NCBI GenBank assembly: GCA_003427395.1
Contig: BFEA01000063.1
Coordinates: forward strand, 1,299,531 to 1,331,497
Direction: 5' to 3'
Length of the DNA stretch: 31,967 bases
Origin: Chara braunii
Lineage: Eukaryota; Streptophyta; Charophyceae; Charales; Characeae
Shown: positions 28,863 to 31,967 of the stretch, piece after piece
Layout of the letters: each line of letters starts with the position of its first letter
Numbering within the stretch: position 1 is the stretch's first letter
Notes under the pieces: model-generated
Seen by the model: the letters and a program-made list of their open reading frames with translations, nothing else
Databases searched by the model: none
Told to the model about the DNA's origin: nothing
Made by a program: the position numbers and the translations under genes

Positions 28863-29418
28863 CTACCTCACCCTTCGCCAAATTACCGCCCCGATCTCCT
28901 TTCCCCACAACCCCTTCCCCACCGACACCTTCCGTCACTTCTACGCTACCCGCCTCGCTGTCACAGTACACCCCTACCCCTCTACTCAGTGCGCCACCCC
29001 TGTCTTTTGCCTCCACGTCCTTCTGTGGCGGGGCCACAATATAATCGAGGTCTATTGCACGATCATGGGGACTATCCCCACGTGTAAAAACCATGATCAG
29101 TTCCGAACGGCCCTCTTCCGTACCTTCGCAACCCTCTACCCCGACTATCTTGTGTCTCTCCCCCACAGTGGCACCCGTTTCCCTCGCTTCCATCGAATCA
29201 TCCGCTACCAGGAGCTTCCAGTGATGGTAGCGGGGATGGAACGCTTCCTACCCCCGCTCCCAATCAACCCCCCCCTCCCCATGGCCCCATGTGCCGCCTC
29301 CCCTTTCCTCTTCCCGCTGGTCACTGATGCGCGGTTGCATGGCACGTATTATGACGATGGCACAAACGATCTCCTCCTTCGAAAGAAGAGAGCCCTTCCT
29401 GAGGAACGTGTAGGATAG
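28714..29418 (+). CDS. Uncharacterised 234-codon ORF at the 3' end of the retrotransposon
   Basis: Open over 234 codons in a different frame from, and overlapping, the end of ORF3. After a proline-rich start it reads LDYLTLRQITAPISF, HFYATRLAVTVHPYP, LHVLLWRGHNIIEVYC, HDQFRTALFRTFATLYPDYL, RYQELPVMVAGMERFL and YYDDGTNDLLLRKKRAL. It is the only long frame in this decayed region without a stop, but the DNA is C-rich, which favours chance open frames. It may be a last part of ORF3 in a shifted frame. No family recognised. Confidence 0.35.
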   Translation: MGTLLPRLQAHRRGDDEADPPPPPPVPQFAHVPMRGIGLRPRTLSHRPLDYLTLRQITAPISFPHNPFPTDTFRHFYATRLAVTVHPYPSTQCATPVFCLHVLLWRGHNIIEVYCTIMGTIPTCKNHDQFRTALFRTFATLYPDYLVSLPHSGTRFPRFHRIIRYQELPVMVAGMERFLPPLPINPPLPMAPCAASPFLFPLVTDARLHGTYYDDGTNDLLLRKKRALPEERVG

Positions 29419-29529
29419 AGCCTACGTATGCCACCCTGGATGACTTCCACTCGTATCGTATGGTAAGTGGCAACGAAGAGAGCTGCGCGTGTCGATCGAT
29501 TAGAGAGATAGACACGTGTCGTGATGACT

Positions 29530-29549
29530 AAGCAAGCAGGAGCTTGCTT
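29530..29549. other. Hairpin AAGCAAGC/GCTTGCTT before the 3' LTR
   Basis: A perfect 8-bp stem with a 4-base loop. A polypurine tract, expected just before a 3' LTR, is not evident in 29450-29577. Confidence 0.4.
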
Positions 29550-29577
29550 AAGATTGGAACCCCCTGGGCGTCACATA

Positions 29578-30249
29578 TGTGACGAACCAATACCTGTTCC
29601 GCACGATTTTCTGCGCGATGACAGTGAGGGGTCATAAGCTGGGAAGGTTGGGCCAATTATGGGAGATGGGATCCAACGGGAAAATTGCATCGGTGTCCTT
29701 GTTTGTTCTTCTTTTTTCGTCGCTTCTTTTCGGATGGTTGGGGTCAGGGCTGGGCAAGTCCCGGGATGGTCGATTGAGTGGCTGGCGCGCCGACGGAGGC
29801 ACAATTAATAATGGTTGACGTCGCTTCTTTCTTGTTCTGCTGTCGTTTTTTTTGGCGTGATAATCGCGCAGGAATTTTGCATCTTTTTTTTTTAATTTCT
29901 TTTTCGAATTTTGTCGAGCCCTCGACGACTCTTCGAATTGCAGACTTTCTTTTCGGAATTTGTGCTTTATTGGAAGTTCTTTTTGCATTTTGCATTAGCT
30001 AGGAATTTAGGAATTCAGGATTTTTTTGCCGTGTGGTGCTTTTTGTTCGCGCGTTTATTTTTGCAACTGCAATGGAGCTCTGATTAGTTGGCGCCCTTAA
30101 TCTTGCGTGTAACTGTAATTTTGGGCAGGGCGCCCTTGTAACTGTATCTTTCTTCTTGAGCTTCGTCTTTCTCGCCCTCTCTCTCCTGTGCTGTGTCTAG
30201 TTGGCCCGCGGGCTGCATGATCGGATCGATGCATGGAGAGGGGCTACGC
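29578..30249 (+). repeat. 3' LTR, truncated at its right end
   Basis: Aligns with 18666-19337 throughout and stops abruptly after GAGAGGGGCTACG. The ~230 bp that continue the 5' LTR (including the TATA box) are absent. The start overlaps a 14-bp palindrome GTCACATATGTGAC at 29570-29583. About 8% divergence from the 5' LTR indicates an old insertion. Confidence 0.88.
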
Positions 30250-30597
30250 CTCATTTGGGTTCATGCAACTTCCGCGGTCAGTGGACCGTCGTCAGGCGAC
30301 CCTTCTTCGGATCATTGTTCAACTGCTAGTCTCCTAGGCGGTAATCGGACCGTCGGTAACCCTGAAGGCACCGACCTTGTCATTACCAAACCTGAATTGA
30401 CGGTTATGCTGCAGGTGGCCATATCGCACCTTTCAGCCATCGCGGCTCCCCTGGTCATGTGCCCTGCTGCGTGCGTGCTGCCTGTCCACCATTCAACGGG
30501 AGAACCATGGTGATACCGACCGATAACTATGCCGCTATATCCTATGCAAACCCTAATGCTAATCCTAACGCTCCAGCTCTCCACTGACCATCAGGAC
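30250..30597. other. Unrecognised sequence joined to the truncated LTR
   Basis: An open frame running out of the LTR to 30513 has no family signature. (CCTAATGCTAAT)-like triplets occur at 30550-30570. It may be the upstream part of the LINE fragment that follows, but no EN or RT motif is visible. Confidence 0.35.
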
Positions 30598-31018
30598 GTG
30601 GACGTCGACCCTATAAATTGGAGCATCCCCCCGTAGAAGAGCCTCATACGGCCACATGCACTGCATCAAGTCCCCACGAAGATACTCTGTCTTGCGCAGG
30701 TGCAACAATACGACGCTTGCAAGGAACTTCATGAAAGGTGGGTAGGACGGGGCTGGCTGTTGAGGGGGGAGATAACATATTGGTGCAAGGAGGGACGGAA
30801 GTTGTTTCGGGCACAGGTTTACAACTTGCCCAATGAGCAACACGTTGGGATGCTCTGGATGATAGTCCATTTGGCGGAGCCGACCCAACTAGCAACCACC
30901 TCCAGACACAAGGACTCATCGTGCACCACCTGCCACACTCATGAGGAAACAATCCCACACTTGTTTATAGACTGCGCTTGGGTGAAGGAATTATGGAAGT
31001 GCTGGGAGGGGCATACAA
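30598..31018 (+). pseudogene. LINE-type ORF2 C-terminal fragment (zf-RVT-like zinc motif)
   Basis: One frame reads KSLIRPHALHQVPTKILCLA, CKELHERWVGRGWLL, LPNEQHVGMLWMIVH, CTTCHTHEETIPHLFIDC and VKELWKCWEG. The pattern C-x2-C...ET..HLF..C followed by W is the zf-RVT motif found after the reverse transcriptase in plant LINE (non-LTR) retrotransposons. Upstream the frame carries a TAG at 30634. No RT palm motif is present, so only the C-terminal part remains. A 27-bp T-run follows at about 31030-31056 and ends the frame. It abuts the truncated 3' LTR region and may be implicated in its truncation. Confidence 0.7.
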
Positions 31019-31056
31019 CATGCGTTGTATCTTTTTTTTTTTTTTTTTTTTTTTTT

Positions 31057-31967
31057 GGGAAAAATGCTCCAATCTTTTCGGGGGGAGCAACACGTGCTGG
31101 GAACCGGGCCCAGCGTCCCATATAAAATTATACAAATGATTTGAAATACCAGGGCCATTACCTGGCTTCGGCTACGAACAATCTGAGAACTATGAAACAT
31201 ATTCTAGAAAATTTAGGAAAAACATGGATAACTGCTAACCTATTGCTAGGCCACTCTGTTACCTAGCAGTTGGGGGTGTGAGGCCTGGTAGAGACTGAGT
31301 ATAAAGGACATGGGGGTTGAAGTAGGCTTAGGGTAGGCGACCGAATAGCACTAAAGCATTTTGGTTCTAGGATGAAAACTTCTGTGGATTCAAGATTCAA
31401 GGTAGTATTTGGTCATGATTTTTCAAATTCCCATCTTAGTTTTCTTCTTAGCCAAAACTTGGCAATTGGTTCCCAACACCAAAAAAAAAGAGGTCAGTGG
31501 GAGAAGTAAATGGTGGGATATCAGGCGTCCTACCAGTGAGAGGGCTAGCTCATAGGATGGAAATAGGGTACACCTGCAATAACCCGCTCATGCATGGATC
31601 TGCGGTTGTTCGATGCCAGAACGACACTGGCCGGTGCTGGGGTGTTGCCCTGTAACCTGCTGATTGCAGGAGCGTGAGGCCTGGTAGAGATTTTGGGGAT
31701 ACTTTGGACTGGGCATTCCAAGGGACAACCAAGGGTTGTTGTTGAGACGACACTGGCCAGAGCCGGTGTTGGGCGCAATCGGTCCGGCACTGCGCGGGGC
31801 AGCGCGGGACCCTCCCGGCCGCGTCACGCAGGAGTTGGTTTTTGCAACCCTTCGTCGCAATAAACATGGAGCTTCCACAAGCCGCTCCGGCCGGGTGCGC
31901 CAGCCATACCTCTCGCGAGCCCCTACGACAGGATAGGGCCTACGCGAGGCACGACTTACCTACACCT
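31057..31967. other. No gene recognised; short direct repeats
   Basis: GTGAGGCCTGGTAGAGA occurs at 31278 and 31673, and ACGACACTGGCC-type sequence at 31621 and 31747. The last 200 bp are GC-rich with open frames in several phases and no domain signature. Confidence 0.4.

Noticed and set aside
27334-29418. Envelope gene of a retrovirus-like element
   Set aside because: No signal peptide, transmembrane segment or cleavage-site pattern is visible; the acidic and basic tracts do not fit.

Overview
The window looks like a repeat-rich nuclear segment of a streptophyte, most likely a charophyte alga or other early-diverging plant (a Chara-like genome is my best guess, from impression only). Four signs point to a eukaryote: a spliced first exon of a bacterial-type phosphoenolpyruvate carboxylase (BTPC, PPC4-like), a U6 snRNA-like sequence, long di-nucleotide tracts, and dense retrotransposon, SINE and MITE remains. 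No bacterial operon, rRNA or CRISPR array is visible.

Positions 1-13828 appear to be intron or intergenic DNA filled with short mobile elements and tandem arrays. I recognise at least five small inverted-repeat families. Family A is about 111 bp, lies between TA dinucleotides and carries GTCTTCCCCCGAA-type ends. Family B has ends with AAAGAGGATTGGATT. Family C has ends with GGGCCTCGCTCCA. Family D has ends with AGGGCACACTCACACTAGG. Element E is a single CACGAAACG-type inverted repeat. There are also tRNA-derived SINE copies, about ten tandem arrays, and a decayed U6 copy on the minus strand near 11.1 kb.

At 13829-13990 (minus) lies the one confident host-gene piece: an intact 54-codon first exon of BTPC ending in a perfect CAG|GTATGT donor site. 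Upstream of it (13991-14300) are a pyrimidine-rich leader, a 24-bp CCAAT-containing tandem repeat and more CCAAT motifs that may be the promoter. No further exon was recognised, so intron 1 probably runs past the left edge, or the locus is broken.

15143-18430 is a cluster of nested MITEs, a SINE and microsatellites, interrupted by an 18-bp assembly gap. 18666-30249 is one large decayed Ty3/gypsy-type LTR retrotransposon on the plus strand. It contains a 5' LTR with a TATA box and primer-binding site, an upstream ORF with a duplicated motif, gag, protease, RT, RNase H, a PHD-like cysteine motif, integrase, a long extra 3' coding region with an acidic tract, and a truncated 3' LTR. Stops, frameshifts, lost metal or catalytic residues and a 30-bp tandem duplication in the integrase core show that this copy is dead. 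30598-31018 is the C-terminal zinc-knuckle part of a LINE-type ORF2. The last 900 bp are unrecognised.
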